Of a stretch of DNA of 64,000 nucleotides, positions 18,628 through 26,822 are shown in pieces. The position numbers and the translations under genes are program-made. This stretch comes from Cognatitamlana sp035818475 (lineage in GTDB: Bacteria > Bacteroidota > Bacteroidia > Flavobacteriales > Flavobacteriaceae). The notes under the pieces are model-generated. The model was not told where the DNA came from. It did not search any database and saw nothing but the letters and a program-made list of their open reading frames with translations. The number at the start of each line of letters is the position of its first letter. Within the stretch, counting starts at the first letter, position 1. The stretch covers positions 310,001-374,000 of the forward strand of contig NZ_JAYMGV010000002.1 of assembly GCF_035818475.1 (NCBI RefSeq), written 5' to 3'.

Positions 18628-20325
18628 ATGAAAAAAGAAAATAGCAATTTTAATGAATTTTCACTATTACTATTTGTGGTATTAAGTATTACTTTAGGTA
18701 GTTGTACTTACGTTGAAATAATAACTCCAGAAAATGAAATATTAGCAGCCATTGAAGAAGAAATAGATACTACAAACACTAAAATTCATGTAGATCAAGG
18801 AAGTGTTGGTTTAGTTATAGACACACGAAAAATATTCAAAAAAGGGTATGTTGCTACCAAAGCTAAAATTTCCTTTCAAGATTATGGAAAATTCAATACA
18901 GAACTAGATATTGATGAATATACAAACCTTGCTATATTTTCCGTTTTGAATGATTCACTTAGTGCTGAGGAAAAAACAAGTTTCGCAAACGGAACACCAT
19001 TAGAAATTATAATAACAGATACAGATGGTACATTAACAACATATAATAGCAATAATCAAGTATTAGATAGCTCAAATCTTCCATTAAAACTTCAAACAGA
19101 TAAAGAATATATAAAAACACCTTTAACCTTAAATGAAGAAATACCCTATCTTATTATGGTTGAAAACATTTCAGGAGTTCTATCTACTGATGATTTTATT
19201 CAAGGCAATAAAGTTGTACATTTCAAAGTTAGTGCCTATGATTTGTATAACAGTAGTACAACATTATATCAACAATTTTATTTCCAGCCTGTTTACGATA
19301 ATAATAATCAAATAATCGACAATAAATTTAAAATTCGCCTAAAAACGTTAGGTCTGGATGATGGATTTGGTTGGATGGGGTTATACAATGAATGTGGCGA
19401 AACTGTTGATGATATTGATTTTAATTGTACAAGCTTTGAAGTAACAGACACTAATGAAGAAAATGCAGCAATTTTTGAGCTTGTAACCTACCCTGATGGA
19501 TGGAGTAAAATACGTTTAGCAGGCTCTGAGACTGCTACAGAAATGTATGGTCGTTTATTTGATAACACTTCTGGTTTCATACAATTTAATTCTACAAATA
19601 CGCCTGATAGATTTAGATTAATTGCTGATAATATTGAATGGCATATAGAAGACTTGGGAACAACATACAACCAACCAATTATTAAACCTGCAAAATTAGA
19701 TTTTGCGTATAAGGCAACATTAAAAAATTGCTCATCTGCAGAATTAACTGAAGAAATAGGAAGGACAGAATCTAAAAGCAGAACAACAACTTTTAGTACT
19801 ACAGAAAGCTTACAACTGTTTTCAAGTGAATCATACAGTTATGGGTTAACATTAGGTGTTGAAGTAGCTGCTAAAGTTGGTGGTGAGGTTTGGGGAGGTA
19901 CCCTTGAAGTAACAACTAGCGCAGAACAATCACAAGAATTCACCTATACATCATCAGAAACAACAACTAGTGAAAACACCGTAGAAACATCTACTACAAC
20001 TACTACTGAAGTCTCTCGCGTTAGAACATTAAATATACCAGCATATACATGGATAGAAGCCTATGATGCTGTTAAATCTGTTGATAATGTAATTACGCCA
20101 TTTGTACAAAAGGCAAAAATTTCTGGCAAATACAAAATAGGTAGTAATGCCGTATTAACAGGTCCTGAAATACTTACTCAAATACAATTCAATTTTTTTG
20201 AAGGAGTAATCCACAAAGTTGAAGACGACAATATAGAAATTACAATAAAAGGGAAAGCTATAATGGATGAATTGTTCTCTTCATCAACTGGAGTAAATGA
20301 TGTTCCTGGAGGTTGTAGTAATTAA
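18628..20325 (+). CDS. lipoprotein with C-terminal aerolysin/ETX-MTX2-like pore-forming fold
   Basis: A 565-residue predicted lipoprotein (lipobox LGSC near residue 25). The N-terminal 350 residues are beta-rich, with a YGRLFDNTSGFIQF/FRLIADNIEWHI stretch reminiscent of carbohydrate-binding modules, and a conserved-looking LKNCSSAEL. From about residue 385 to 465 the sequence becomes an alternating Ser/Thr pattern (SRTTTFSTTES, SSETTTSENTVETSTTTTTE) around a hydrophobic hairpin (YGLTLGVEVAAKVGGEVWGG). Such Ser/Thr strands flanking an amphipathic insertion loop are the hallmark of aerolysin-like beta-pore-forming proteins. The closing strands contain LNIPAYTWIEAYDAV. It lies downstream of the hybrid regulator, probably its target. 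It may be an interbacterial or anti-eukaryotic toxin or a surface binder; the fold call rests on pattern only. Confidence 0.7.
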   Translation: MKKENSNFNEFSLLLFVVLSITLGSCTYVEIITPENEILAAIEEEIDTTNTKIHVDQGSVGLVIDTRKIFKKGYVATKAKISFQDYGKFNTELDIDEYTNLAIFSVLNDSLSAEEKTSFANGTPLEIIITDTDGTLTTYNSNNQVLDSSNLPLKLQTDKEYIKTPLTLNEEIPYLIMVENISGVLSTDDFIQGNKVVHFKVSAYDLYNSSTTLYQQFYFQPVYDNNNQIIDNKFKIRLKTLGLDDGFGWMGLYNECGETVDDIDFNCTSFEVTDTNEENAAIFELVTYPDGWSKIRLAGSETATEMYGRLFDNTSGFIQFNSTNTPDRFRLIADNIEWHIEDLGTTYNQPIIKPAKLDFAYKATLKNCSSAELTEEIGRTESKSRTTTFSTTESLQLFSSESYSYGLTLGVEVAAKVGGEVWGGTLEVTTSAEQSQEFTYTSSETTTSENTVETSTTTTTEVSRVRTLNIPAYTWIEAYDAVKSVDNVITPFVQKAKISGKYKIGSNAVLTGPEILTQIQFNFFEGVIHKVEDDNIEITIKGKAIMDELFSSSTGVNDVPGGCSN

Positions 20326-20423
20326 GAAAATAACATTCTTGATTATTACCCCGCTTCCAAATTACATCAGTATACGCTGAGGAATTGAGTAACTAAAATG
20401 ATAACTGATTTTTAAAAAAGCAT

Positions 20424-20524
20424 CATGTAAACTTTTAATGCGTGATGCGAAAATTACTCAGATTTACGAAGGTACTTCTGAAATCCAAAAAATTGTGATT
20501 TCTAGGAGTTTGATAAAAGAATAA
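20424..20524 (+). pseudogene. 3'-end fragment of an acyl-CoA dehydrogenase gene (copy 2)
   Basis: The reading frame LMRDAKITQIYEGTSEIQ plus KIVISRSLIKE and TAA repeats the last 30 codons of the fragment near 15.4 kb, differing at several positions. Homology continues a few bases further upstream through a one-base deletion (CATGTAAACTTTTAATG against CATGTGGAGCGTTTAAT). No start codon or remaining gene body exists. It is the right-hand bracket of the kinase/lipoprotein module. Confidence 0.85.
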
Positions 20525-20609
20525 AACTCCTAATTATATTTGTTTTTTGAGGATTACTTTTCTTTATTTAACATAATAACTACTTAACTAATCTAAAAAA
20601 TAATATTTA

Positions 20610-20905
20610 TAATCATTCCACACACATTCCACTACGCTCCTATCATCGCTTCGTAAAAAGAGTGTTCCATTAACAAAGTCGTATAGAAGCATTTGCCAAA
20701 AAAAATAAAGAATAATATGTAATGTACTTTCGCTTTTATCCAAAGCTCAAGTTACATAACGCAGAACATTATAGTACACTTTAATATTGGATTATCCTGT
20801 GGATGATTCCATATTAAAACAACATTTAGTTACAGAACAGATTAGATATGTGCGACTGTGTATCCATAAATGTACAAGCTAATTCTGGCTTCTTCAGATC
20901 ATACA
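20610..20905. repeat. dispersed intergenic repeat, copy C
   Basis: Shares modules with copy B in the same order: CACATTCCACTACGCTCCTA near 20626, CAAAGCTCAAGTTACATAAC near 20741, ACATTATAGTACAC, GGATTATCCTGTGGATGATT near 20787, and AACAACATTTAGTTACAG. It then carries ACAAGCTAATTCTGGCTTC near 20874, shared with the stretch near 9.73 kb. No gene lies within. Confidence 0.7.
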
Positions 20906-21847
20906 TTATTGTTCCGTCTTAAAATAAGCCGTTTTTAACTTATTGATAATTTCTGTACTCACCCAATAAAAGTTTGATAATCCCCCTTCTTCGTTATATC
21001 TACCAAAAAATAAATATTTACCATCTGGAGTAATACTCGGGCATGTTTCAGCAAAATTAGTATTTACTTCATTTCCAAGGTTAATTGGTTTTGACCATGT
21101 GCTGTCCTTTTTCTTAAAATAAACATAAATATCGCTTTTTCTTTGATCATCTTCTTTGTTTCGAGCATTTACTACTAAATAATCTTGAGATGGAGAGATA
21201 AAGCCGTGAAAACCATATTCAAGACCAACTTCGTGTACTTCGGGAAATTTGCCATTTTTGTTAGGGGCATAATACATTTTTCGTTTTGACACATTAGTAT
21301 AATAAAGATCGCCGTTTTTCGCTTCATTAGAATAAAAAACAAAATCATCATTTATAGGTGAATCAAGCTGTATTGCATTGCTCCATGAATTCTCTAAACG
21401 TTTTACATACCAAGATTTAACGGATTCTTTATGGTGGGGTGATGTAAATGAATCATGGGCTGTAAAATGAATTGTTTTACCATTTGGACTTACAAACGGA
21501 TGCATTTCTCCAACTTTTTTGCCTTTAGTGAAATTTGTTTTTTTAGGACTGGCCCATTTTTCACCCTCGAGTTTTGAGAAATAGATATCCGGATCTTCTC
21601 CTTTTATATTAGCCGAAAAATAGACTTCATCTAAATCTGGAGAAAACGAAATACCATGCTCGTACCTTCCATTTATCGAAATAATTCCGGGAGCGAAAAT
21701 TTCAGGAATTAAACCTGGTGGCTTTTGTCCTAAATAGGAGCTTTCTATAGTTGGGGACTCACGATTTTTTGAGTTCTGTTTTTTAGTATTGCAGGCATTT
21801 AAGAATAGTACCAATACAAGTATCAAAATAGCATACGTTTTTTTCAT
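20906..21847 (-). CDS. lipoprotein with PD40/TolB-like beta-propeller
   Basis: A 313-residue predicted lipoprotein (lipobox LNAC after a hydrophobic stretch). The body contains repeated TolB/PD40-type strands: ISFSPDLDEVYFSANI, MHPFVSPNGKTIHFTA, HGFISPSQDYLVVNARN and CPSITPDGKYLFFGRY, each with the S/TPDG(K) turn. These form a beta-propeller used for protein or glycan contact; no catalytic motif is visible. I start at MKKTYAILIL, giving the lipoprotein signal; the 22 upstream codons look untranslated. It is a single-gene unit isolated between repeat copies. Confidence 0.8.
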   Translation of the reverse strand: MKKTYAILILVLVLFLNACNTKKQNSKNRESPTIESSYLGQKPPGLIPEIFAPGIISINGRYEHGISFSPDLDEVYFSANIKGEDPDIYFSKLEGEKWASPKKTNFTKGKKVGEMHPFVSPNGKTIHFTAHDSFTSPHHKESVKSWYVKRLENSWSNAIQLDSPINDDFVFYSNEAKNGDLYYTNVSKRKMYYAPNKNGKFPEVHEVGLEYGFHGFISPSQDYLVVNARNKEDDQRKSDIYVYFKKKDSTWSKPINLGNEVNTNFAETCPSITPDGKYLFFGRYNEEGGLSNFYWVSTEIINKLKTAYFKTEQ

Positions 21848-21954
21848 TGTTTTTATTTTTTTTCTGTCCATAAGTGAGCATGGTAAGATGTAAATAGACA
21901 ATAAATATCTCAATTTACGAGATGGCTCTTAATAATTTAGGAAGATTTTAACTA

Positions 21955-22175
21955 GCGGTTTTTATCCATTTCACATAGATTCCCACTTCGCTCCTATCGT
22001 CGCTTCAGGCAAAGCGTATTTGCTCGCCACGCCTTATTTGATAAATAAGTACTCAAGAACCTTCCAGGTTTCATTACTGTTGTCAAAGAAACTTTTGGAA
22101 AGAAAAAAATAAAAAAGATTAGTAGCTGTAAAAGCTTTTTGTTCCATAATCAACCACTTATGTAAAATGGTTTTA
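21955..22175. repeat. dispersed intergenic repeat, copy D
   Basis: Contains ATTCCCACTTCGCTCCTATC near 21980 followed by GTCGCTTC and GGCAAAGCGTATT, then CTTATTTGATAAATAAG (a small hairpin) and CAAAGAAACTTTTGGAAAGA. It ends at TTATGTAAAATGG. The module order matches copy E. The stretch from 21848 to 22208 has no gene. Confidence 0.65.
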
Positions 22176-22208
22176 TAACTATTATTAATCGTGTTTTATG
22201 GTACTGAA

Positions 22209-22499
22209 TTATATATTGTTTTCAAAATCCATACTTTGATGTAATACACGAATTATTAGAATATCAATATCTGTAGTCAGATAAAAAATGGTATGCTATT
22301 TATATGAAAACCTTTTTAATAATAACACAAATTCTGATGCATCGCGTCCAAGACTAGTATTATCAGCTAGAATTTGAAAATGTGTGTGTATTCCTAATAA
22401 GTACGTCTGGGCTTGTTTTAACCCAAATGTTTCAATACCATACTCATACATTTTGGCAAGATCAGTTTCGGCTTTACCAGATACTCTATAAACGCCCAT
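22209..22499 (-). pseudogene. ParE/RelE-type toxin gene interrupted by an in-frame amber codon
   Basis: The frame starts MGVYRVSGKAETDLAKMYEY and would give a 96-codon ParE-like toxin, the family's usual length. A TAG stop sits at 22298-22296. Beyond it the same frame continues intact with HTIFYLTTDIDILIIRVLHQ, SMD and FENNI, the conserved ParE C-terminus, to TAA at 22209. As written, the product is cut to 67 residues and lacks the C-terminal strands carrying the RVLHQSMD motif, so toxicity is probably lost. The start lies inside the end of the antitoxin gene (14 bp overlap), the standard parDE layout. Amber read-through or a sequencing error would restore it. Confidence 0.8.
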
Positions 22500-22743
22500 C
22501 AGCTCGCATGCCTTCTTCAACTTCCTTCATAATATCAAGAACAGATTTAGTACTAACACCACTATCCATACCGTCTGTTATAGCGGCTTTAAGTGCTGAG
22601 AATTTAGCGTTTTTTGCCTGATCACGTCTTACTAAATCACGAATGTATTCACTGTCATTAGTAAATTCTCCCATTGTAATTCGTGACTTTATCCATTTAT
22701 CTTGCTTTTCCGTAAGCGTTATTGTTTTTCTAATTGTTGACAT
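22486..22743 (-). CDS. parD: ParD-like antitoxin
   Basis: 85 residues of the ParD/CC2985 type: an N-terminal ribbon-helix-helix (STIRKTITLTEKQDKWIKSR) for DNA binding and self-repression. A charged C-terminal tail (GVSTKSVLDIMKEVEEGMR) follows, which in the family wraps the toxin. The block ISRGE-like ITMGEFTNDSEYIRDLVRRD is diagnostic. It overlaps the toxin start, so the pair is translationally coupled. With the toxin apparently disarmed, the antitoxin is intact and could still neutralise related toxins in trans. Confidence 0.88.
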   Translation of the reverse strand: MSTIRKTITLTEKQDKWIKSRITMGEFTNDSEYIRDLVRRDQAKNAKFSALKAAITDGMDSGVSTKSVLDIMKEVEEGMRADGRL

Positions 22744-22844
22744 AATACACGTGCTTAAATAATCATACTATTGGTGTAATATAGCGCATTTCATTGAATA
22801 TTACAAAAATTGGAGCCTGTAAATTTATGCATTGATAATCATTA

Positions 22845-23110
22845 CCATTTCATACCCATTTTGTCTCACTCCTCTGCCCTTTCAACAAAAAGAGTATTTA
22901 CTCACACTCGTTATTCTAATAAATTGGTACTCGTGAACCCATCGGGTTTCATTACATTTTAAAGAAACTTTTAGAAAGAAAAAAATCAAAGAAAGTAGTA
23001 GCATATGCCTCGCTTTTACCAAAGTTCAAGTTACATAATGCGGTACATTAAAATTCATTTTCAATATTATAATCTGACATTATATAAAATTGCTTTATAA
23101 AACTTTTCAA
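22845..23110. repeat. dispersed intergenic repeat, copy E (degenerate)
   Basis: The 22744-23164 gap has no gene. It carries TCTCACTCCTCTGCC, GAGTATTTACTC, GTACTCGTGAACC, ATTTTAAAGAAACTTTTAGA, AAAGTTCAAGTTACATAATG near 23022, GCGGTACATTA and TTATATAAAATTGC, diverged versions of the modules in copies B-D. Confidence 0.6.
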
Positions 23111-23164
23111 CTTGGAATTTTATTGTAATCGATCTTATGAAAAATATATATTTTCATAATTAAA

Positions 23165-23584
23165 TCATTTTGCAATATTATTATTTATTTTTTTTAAATA
23201 TCTAGTTATGGGCACAATTGATATAAGAATAATAAATCCTAATACGATCAATAATATTCCAAACCCTAATAGTGAAGATTCAAGAACTTCGGTATGCGGT
23301 TTAAGTACTAAATTCAATTTAGAATGTAAGCTATCAATAGCTACACTTAGCTCTTTTGCTTTTTTTAAACTTAAAAGAAAGCCCCCACCCATGCCCAAAC
23401 ATAAAATTGATGGAACGAATAAACCGTAAGCCGATAAATGGGTCTTTGCTTCTTTTAATAAATATGCTATAACAGCACCCGCAACTCCTAAAACAAAGGT
23501 TACAGATTTTAAAACTATATCTAAATAGAATTTATAGAGTTCTGTTAAAACACCAAACTCTTGAAATAAACTTGAATTTTCCAT
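23165..23584 (-). CDS. hypothetical small membrane protein
   Basis: I do not recognise this 139-residue protein. Three hydrophobic segments are visible: LKSVTFVLGVAGAVIAYLL (about 24-42), GLFVPSILCLGMGGGFLLSL (about 55-74) and LLGFGILLIVLGFIILISIV (about 105-124). A charged Lys-rich tail follows. The loop between helices two and three is helical (ELSVAIDSLHSKLNLVL). It stands alone between a repeat copy and the phospholipase gene, with 86 bp to the latter. Confidence 0.6.
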   Translation of the reverse strand: MENSSLFQEFGVLTELYKFYLDIVLKSVTFVLGVAGAVIAYLLKEAKTHLSAYGLFVPSILCLGMGGGFLLSLKKAKELSVAIDSLHSKLNLVLKPHTEVLESSLLGFGILLIVLGFIILISIVPITRYLKKINNNIAK

Positions 23585-23670
23585 TGATCTTATTTAATAA
23601 AATGTAAGTTATAATTCTATATTATGCCAAATACCCAAAAAAACGTAGCAATTCCTTTTAATACTCAGTA

Positions 23671-24588
23671 CTAACGCCATCGAATCAAAGAAAACCCAAG
23701 GCCAAAAGTAGTTTGTTTATGGTTATAGTCTATGAGATTTTCGCCATACCCATGAAAAACTTGTAAATGCAGATGCAAATTGTCCACAATCTGGAATCCA
23801 TAATGGAGACGTAGGCTCCCTCTATTGTTATTGCCAGTATTTAAAGAATGTCTAAATGCAAGGCTAACATTATGTTTGTTTTTAGAAAAAGCGGTCAATA
23901 ATTCGGCACGGCCTATATAATTCTCAATATCCGGATTATTATCTTCAATAGAATCTTCCTGAATACGTATCCATGGATTCAAAACTATACTCCAATTTTT
24001 GGCTTGCCAACCGGCTTGGAACATAATACGGTTCCAACTTCGTGAATACGGATTGGACCGACCATTGCTTTGATGATTATATCCACCTGCAAGATAAACT
24101 CCTTCCAATCCAAAAATTTTGTAGTCTACGGGAAAGACAATAAGAGCTTCAGGTTCATAATTTGTTTCCCTAAATGGTCTTGAAATTAAACCATTATAAA
24201 GCTGCCATTTGGATAATTGAGTATAGGCAACCCACAGATCTATTTTTTGTTTCTTGTTTTTATTAATACGAAGCACCCTGGTTTTAAAACTTAATTGAAA
24301 AGTAAACTCTGCATTGTTAAACTCTGTGGGCGTAGTGACCGTATTTAAAGGATTACCGCTTTGTGGGCTATTGTTAATATCATCAATATAGTTCAGAACC
24401 AAAAGATAGACGGGTTTATACGGTAATATTTTAAAGGTTTTAGCGGTATCATTTTTAATCAACCACCGCTCACTTAAACTTGAATTATTAAGGTTTACTA
24501 ATTGTTGTTTCCCTTGGCCATTCACAGGTGCAATCCATAACAGCCCCAATAACACTGTTACAATTTTGTATTTCTGATATTGATTCAT
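23671..24588 (-). CDS. pldA: outer membrane phospholipase A (OMPLA-like)
   Basis: A 305-residue outer membrane beta-barrel hydrolase of the OMPLA family, which cleaves acyl chains from membrane phospholipids when it dimerises in a damaged outer membrane. The catalytic block YNHQSNGRSNPYSRSWNR near residue 170 carries the His and Ser of the active site (HxSNG) and the following SRSWNR. The C-terminus ends in alternating beta-strands and an aromatic-Arg end (GLGFSLIRW). A signal peptide precedes residue 25. I start at MNQYQKYKIV rather than 11 codons upstream because this gives the better signal peptide. Confidence 0.88.
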   Translation of the reverse strand: MNQYQKYKIVTVLLGLLWIAPVNGQGKQQLVNLNNSSLSERWLIKNDTAKTFKILPYKPVYLLVLNYIDDINNSPQSGNPLNTVTTPTEFNNAEFTFQLSFKTRVLRINKNKKQKIDLWVAYTQLSKWQLYNGLISRPFRETNYEPEALIVFPVDYKIFGLEGVYLAGGYNHQSNGRSNPYSRSWNRIMFQAGWQAKNWSIVLNPWIRIQEDSIEDNNPDIENYIGRAELLTAFSKNKHNVSLAFRHSLNTGNNNRGSLRLHYGFQIVDNLHLHLQVFHGYGENLIDYNHKQTTFGLGFSLIRWR

Positions 24589-24897
24589 CAACCCTAATGT
24601 TTTAAAAAATTGTATTGCCAATGCGTTTCAATTGAAGCCTCTAAATTGGATATTCTAGTAAGTCGTCAAAAACGCATACAATATTTTACGAATTCTATTA
24701 ATAAATTTTAAAGGGAGAATGAGATATAATCACGTTAAAATAAAGCGATTAACTCAAATATATTAAAAAATACCTAAATAGGTTCACTACATACACATTA
24801 CTTTATGGCCTAAATGATTGGATACACATTCCCAACCTCTGGTTCATTTTATTCCATAGGTTCCCTCTATTTTCTTCATAAGAGTGTTTTAAGCCCA
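24589..24897. other. intergenic stretch, possibly a decayed repeat copy
   Basis: No gene is visible. TACACATTCCCAACCTC near 24820 resembles the ACACATTCCCACTTC start of the dispersed repeat, but the rest is too diverged to align by eye. Confidence 0.3.
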
Positions 24898-25464
24898 TTA
24901 TGTTTTACGCTCCTTGGCGAGCTGTGCTTCAATCTGGGGGGCTATAATCGTTTTTATTTCTGTGGCTTTGGTCATGATATCATCTATTAATCCTAAAACC
25001 TTAGAATCCCCCTGAATTTTTGTCTTTTCAAATTCTGATTTAATACCTGCTAATTTTCTTTCCGAAGACTCAAGCCGATGCTTTAAATCCTGTAACCTGT
25101 TCACTCTTTTTGGACTAATGAAACCAAACGTATAGAGCAAATAGAAGAGTAAGAAGAGTGGAATGCATGATAAAACAATCAAAATGTTGAGAATGAAATA
25201 AATCCACGCATAGCCCCCTGGTTCAAACTTTTCGCCTGCATCATTATAATAAGCTTGCAAGCAGTGATTTTCTCCATCTAAGGGCCAAAACGTGGTATTA
25301 ATAACTTTTTCCAACATTTTCCAGTACCAACGGTACTTTTTAACACCAAAATTGGCAAAATAACCCACTCTTGCAGATATGGTATTGTCTGGGTTGCCAC
25401 CGGCGAGTACATTTCCTAATTGATCAATTGCAACAAATAATCTACCTAAAATACGCATTATCAT
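24898..25464 (-). CDS. hypothetical membrane protein with phage-associated N-terminal domain
   Basis: 188 residues. The first 80 (LGRLFVAIDQLGNVLAGGNP, DNTISARVGYFA, then FWPLDGENHC) resemble small proteins found in proteobacterial prophages and genomes that share the pattern IDQ-x-N-x-L-x-GG-NPD-TIS-R and a closing HC. Their function is unknown. Two adjoining hydrophobic stretches (YAWIYFILNILIVL and CIPLFLLFYLLYTFGF) follow, then a charged coiled coil (LQDLKHRLESSERKLAGIKS). The coiled coil is probably cytoplasmic. No phage structural genes lie nearby, so transfer by phage is only a suggestion. Confidence 0.6.
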   Translation of the reverse strand: MIMRILGRLFVAIDQLGNVLAGGNPDNTISARVGYFANFGVKKYRWYWKMLEKVINTTFWPLDGENHCLQAYYNDAGEKFEPGGYAWIYFILNILIVLSCIPLFLLFYLLYTFGFISPKRVNRLQDLKHRLESSERKLAGIKSEFEKTKIQGDSKVLGLIDDIMTKATEIKTIIAPQIEAQLAKERKT

Positions 25465-25656
25465 TTGAATTAATTTTTAAAATTTAAAGACTATGGTCTA
25501 ACTGTATAATACCCACCAACGACATGTTTAGGGAAAGTAAAGCGTAAGAAAATGGCTTTTCGAGGAATTTAAATATATGAAAATTAACAAGAAATAAGTT
25601 ACGGATTTCCGTAACACATGACGTTTTGTAGTAAAATACTATTTACTCGTTCCTTT

Positions 25657-25675
25657 CCTATTTTGATAAAATAGG
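25657..25675. repeat. perfect 8 bp hairpin in the gap before the T9SS protein
   Basis: CCTATTTT-GAT-AAAATAGG is followed by GGTATTCGTG. Similar T/A-rich hairpins sit at the matching place in repeat copies D and E, so this may be a remnant copy. The surrounding 25465-25762 stretch shows no gene. Confidence 0.4.
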
Positions 25676-25762
25676 TATTCGTGTCCCCTAAAGAGAGTCC
25701 TTACATTATTTAACATATGGTAAAGTTTTAAAACAATTATATGCTTCTCTTTGTAAGAAACT

Positions 25763-26692
25763 ATGAAACGGACAATTACTTTTATACTTTCTCTGAGCGT
25801 GTTTTGGCTATATGCACAAAGCACTACAATTTCATTAAATAAATACAATACCATTTATGAAGCGGGTAATTTAAGCAATGGCATGGGAGATCACCTTTTT
25901 GCAGGAAGAACAAATCAGAGTGCCGGAATGAACCTTAGACGAGCGTTGTTGCAGTTTGATTTAAGTACAATACCGGCCGGAGCAACCATTACAGGTGTGA
26001 CACTAAACCTAGATTTGAACCAAACCATATCCGGAGCAATTGGTGTTAGTCTACATAAGCTTACTCAAGATTGGGGACAAGGAATATCAGACGCTGCTGG
26101 GCAAGAAGGAGCTGGTGCAACTTCTACAGTTAATGATGCCAGCTGGAATTGTAGTTTTCATGATGGCGCAAGTGGGTGTACAACAAGTTGGACTACTGCC
26201 GGAGGGGATTTTAATACCACAGCCAGTGCCACTACATCTGTGGATGGAAATGGAGCTTATACCTGGACCTCAGCTACCATGTTAACGGATGTTCAGGGGT
26301 GGTTTGCTAATTCAGCAACTAATTTTGGATGGATGCTTATAGGAGATGAAACTACCGATGGCACAGCAAAACGCTTTAGTGCAAATACCACTAATCCACC
26401 AACTTTAGAGCTTACCTATAACACATTAAGTAGTTCAGAAAGTGATTTTACTAAGGTTATTGTGACTCCTAACCCTACAACAGGTGATACAAATATTCAA
26501 TTAGGAAGCCCTCATAATACTATTACAGTCACCATTACCAATAGTCTTGGACAAACGGTTTCAACGTTTACAGAACAAACAGAAACAAAGGCATTAACTA
26601 TACCACTTACAGGACAGCCAACGGGACTTTATTTTGTTACGTTGATTTCTAGTAAAGGAGAAAAGGTAGTTGTAAAAATTATAAAAGCATAG
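25763..26692 (+). CDS. secreted DNRLRE-domain protein with T9SS sorting domain
   Basis: A 309-residue exported protein: signal peptide (residues 1-20), a DNRLRE-type beta-sandwich (RRALLQFDLSTIPAGATITG near residue 60, then VTLNLDLN) and a Por-secretion type A sorting domain at the end (VIVTPNPTTGDTNI ... GLYFVTLISSKGEKVVVKII). DNRLRE domains occur in surface and carbohydrate-associated proteins and have no catalytic site of their own. The Cys pair in NCSFHDGASGC may form a disulfide. It is probably delivered to the cell surface by the type IX machinery. The stop is TAG. Confidence 0.85.
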   Translation: MKRTITFILSLSVFWLYAQSTTISLNKYNTIYEAGNLSNGMGDHLFAGRTNQSAGMNLRRALLQFDLSTIPAGATITGVTLNLDLNQTISGAIGVSLHKLTQDWGQGISDAAGQEGAGATSTVNDASWNCSFHDGASGCTTSWTTAGGDFNTTASATTSVDGNGAYTWTSATMLTDVQGWFANSATNFGWMLIGDETTDGTAKRFSANTTNPPTLELTYNTLSSSESDFTKVIVTPNPTTGDTNIQLGSPHNTITVTITNSLGQTVSTFTEQTETKALTIPLTGQPTGLYFVTLISSKGEKVVVKIIKA

Positions 26693-26822
26693 AAAAGACA
26701 ATTCATAAAAATATACAAAGTCTTATACCTCCCCCCAGCCGGTTCCTTTGTCATTAAATAGGTCAGGTAATGTATAATTGCTGTACCAGAAGTAATACGG
26801 TACAGTGTAATTTCTTGTTGTG

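Noticed and set aside
26724..26822. Open frame after the AraC stop ending in YTLPDLFNDKGTGWGEV
   Set aside because: It has no start codon and only about 33 codons. It may be the tail of a lost gene, but I cannot name it.
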